Below are positions 60,505-64,000 of a stretch of 64,000 bases of DNA, one piece after another. The notes below the pieces were generated by a model. That model was not told where the DNA came from. It saw nothing but the letters and a program-made list of their open reading frames with translations, and ran no database searches. Every line of letters begins with the position of its first letter. Position 1 is the stretch's first letter. Made by a program: the position numbers and the translations under genes. The stretch is from Bog-756 sp963725395 (GTDB lineage Bacteria > Actinomycetota > Acidimicrobiia > Acidimicrobiales > RAAP-2), in assembly GCA_963725395.1 (NCBI GenBank), contig CAVRYH010000010.1, forward strand, positions 62,001 through 126,000, written 5' to 3'.

Positions 60505-62444
60505 ATGGGCATCCCCGATGAGGACGTCGCCCGGGTCAGACAGGCCACCGACATCGTCGCCCTGATCGGGGAGCACGCCGCACTGAAGCGGCAGGGCCGA
60601 CGGTGGGTGGGCCTGTGCCCCTTCCACGGCGAGAAGACGCCCTCGTTCAGCGTCAACGCGGACGAGGGCTTCTACTACTGCTTCGGCTGCCAGGCCAAGG
60701 GCGACGCCATCACCTTCGTCCGGGAGATCGAGCACCTCGACTTCGTCGATGCCGTCCGGCGTCTGGCCGACAGGGCGGGGATCACGATCCACGAGGAGGC
60801 GAGCTCCGGACGCGACAACCAGCGCCGGAAGGTGTTCCTCGACGCCATGGAGCAGGCGACCGAGTGGTACCACCAGCGCCTTCTGGTCGGCAAGGATGCC
60901 GGGCAGGCGAGGGACTACCTGCGTAGCCGAGGCTATGACGGCGCCGTGGTCCGTCGCTTCCGACTGGGCTGGGCGCCCGGCGGGTGGGACGAGCTGTGCC
61001 GCGGTCTGGGGCTCAGCGAGGAGATCGCCGTCGGGGCGGGTCTCGGCTTCGTCAACCGCACGGGCCGGCTCCAGGACGCGTTCAGGGCACGGGTGCTGTT
61101 CCCGATCTGTGACCCCTCGGGCCATCCGGTTGCGCTCGGGGGGAGGGTCCTGCCCGGCGGCTCCGACCCGGCCAAGTACAAGAACTCCAGTGAGACCCCC
61201 ATCTACTCCAAGCGGCGCACGCTCTACGCACTCAACTGGGCCAAGCAGGACATCATCAAGCACGACGAGGTCGTCGTGTGCGAGGGCTACACCGACGTGA
61301 TCGGGTTCTTCGAGGCCGGGGTGGAGCGGGCCGTGGCCACCTGCGGGACGGCGTTGGCCGAAGAGCACGTCAAACTGCTGCGGGGGTTCGCCTCCCGGGT
61401 GGTGCTGGCCTTCGACGCCGATGGCGCGGGGCAGTCGGCCGCCGGCCGGTTCTACGAGTGGGAGCGACGCCTGGAGATCAACGTGGCCGTAGCCTCACTC
61501 CCGGCCGGGTCCGACCCCGGCGATCTGGCCCGATCGGACCCCGAGGGCCTCCGGGCCGCGGTCGAGGGGGCCAAGCCGTTCCTCCAGTTCCGTGTGGAGC
61601 GGATCCTCGACGCCACCGACCTCTCCACCCCCGAGGGCAGGGCCAAGGCGGCGGACACCGCTCTGGCCGCCGTGGCCGAGCACCCGGACAACCTGGTGCG
61701 GGACCAGTACCTGATGCAGGTGGCGGAACGGTGCCGCCTCGAGCCGCTGCTCCTCCGGGACCGGCTCGAGCAGCTCCGCGCTGAGGGACCACGGCCCGTT
61801 GCCGCGTCCGGCTCGGGCCGACGCCTCTCAGCGGCCAATGAGGGTGGCCGCAGGCCCGTCGACCCGGCCAGCACGGCCGATGCCGGTGAGCCGTGGGTCC
61901 GCGAGCCCGACGAGGGCTGGGACGAGGACGGGTCCCCCACGGGTCAGCGGACCGGTCCCCGGGGGGCGGAGCGGGCGGCGGGTCGGGGCGCCGCCCGGCC
62001 GGCCCGCGAGTTCCGGCCCGGTCTCGAAGCGCTGCGGTTGGCCATCCACCGCCCGGACGATGTGGGGGAGAGACTGGAGGCCGCCCTGTTCCGCGACGAC
62101 CTCCAGCGGGCCGCCTTCGAGGCCCTGGTCGACGCCGACGATCTCCACCAGGCCATCGACAGGGCGACACCCGAGGTCCGGGCCCTGCTCATGCGCCTCA
62201 CGGTCGAGGAGCCCACCGGCGAACCGGACGACGTGGTCCTCCAGCTGGTCAGGGACGTGGCCCGCTGGGAGCTGACCCTGCTGACCACCGAGGCCCGCAC
62301 GTCCTCCGTGGCGGCCTCCGAGGCGACCGAGGTGGCCCGATGGGTCCAGGAGCTGGACGATCCGGGCGCCTCGGCCACAGCGACGGCAAGGTTGGTAGCC
62401 TGGCTTGTGGTGAGATCATCGATGACAGGTTCAGGGCGGACTCC

Positions 62445-62448
<4 letters not shown>
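60505..62448 (+). CDS. dnaG: DNA primase
   Basis: 647-aa primase that makes RNA primers at the fork. The CHC2 zinc site is CPFHGEKTPSFSVNADEG then YYCFGCQAKGDA. The catalytic core has the TOPRIM glutamate in CEGYTDVIGFFE and the metal Asp residues in LAFDADGAGQSA. A long, flexible Gly/Arg/Pro-rich linker (about 435-500) separates it from the C-terminal helicase-binding domain. The start is ATG 60505. Its stop overlaps the rpoD start as GTGA, so primase and primary sigma factor are translationally coupled. Confidence 0.97.
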
Positions 62449-63950
<1,502 letters not shown>

Positions 63951-64000
63951 GCGGGTCCGACCGTGACGCTTGCCGGGTGGCCCGAACGGTAAGTCGGCAG

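Overview
The window is very GC-rich, densely coding DNA from an actinobacterium. An Acidimicrobiia-like lineage is my inference. The lineage signs are a BldD-type regulator, an imuA-imuB-dnaE2 mutasome operon with a LexA box, a class E sortase, an F420-type (LLM) oxidoreductase, a cyp51 gene block otherwise familiar from mycobacteria, and many genes whose -10 hexamer lies 5-9 nt from the start codon (leaderless style). No rRNA, tRNA, CRISPR array or prophage was seen.

Layout. 1-4.9 kb: SOS-inducible translesion operon (imuA, a reduced imuB, dnaE2 running off the left edge). 4.9-5.2 kb: a gap with an unexplained, possibly structured transcript. 5.2-13.8 kb: mixed accessory genes (CPA1 antiporter, lone HIRAN protein, a complete DDE insertion sequence, methyltransferase, patatin, serine hydrolase, DUF427). 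13.8-26.4 kb: two divergent operons around a shared promoter. On the left are tetR, a P450, an SDR, cyp51, a 3Fe-4S ferredoxin and a SnoaL-like protein. On the right are a beta-hydroxyacid dehydrogenase, aldehyde dehydrogenase, CMD protein, SDR, enoyl-CoA hydratase, LLM oxidoreductase, thioesterase and a lipoprotein-type binding protein. The core of both arms matches, in content and polarity, the M. tuberculosis Rv0763c-Rv0771 locus as I remember it.

26.4-28.8 kb: rpsT and lepA. 28.8-36.3 kb: an envelope-glycan island (flippase, GT2, double alpha/beta hydrolase, GT4, two tandem PAP2-like proteins). 36.7-45.8 kb: housekeeping run dtxR, hrcA-dnaJ-rsmE under a CIRCE operator, bldD-like, HTH, HIT, phoH-ybeY-corC-era. 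45.9-53.2 kb: dinG, a TauE-type permease, uppS, recO, photolyase, hemW. 53.3-64 kb: glyS, a sortase substrate with its class E sortase, ppdK, and the dnaG-rpoD pair.

Four genes (tetR, the first PAP2 gene, phoH, tauE) carry single-base frame breaks. Two of these fall exactly in G/C homopolymers. Because phoH is normally intact, draft-assembly indels are a likely cause, so these breaks should be confirmed before being read as biology.
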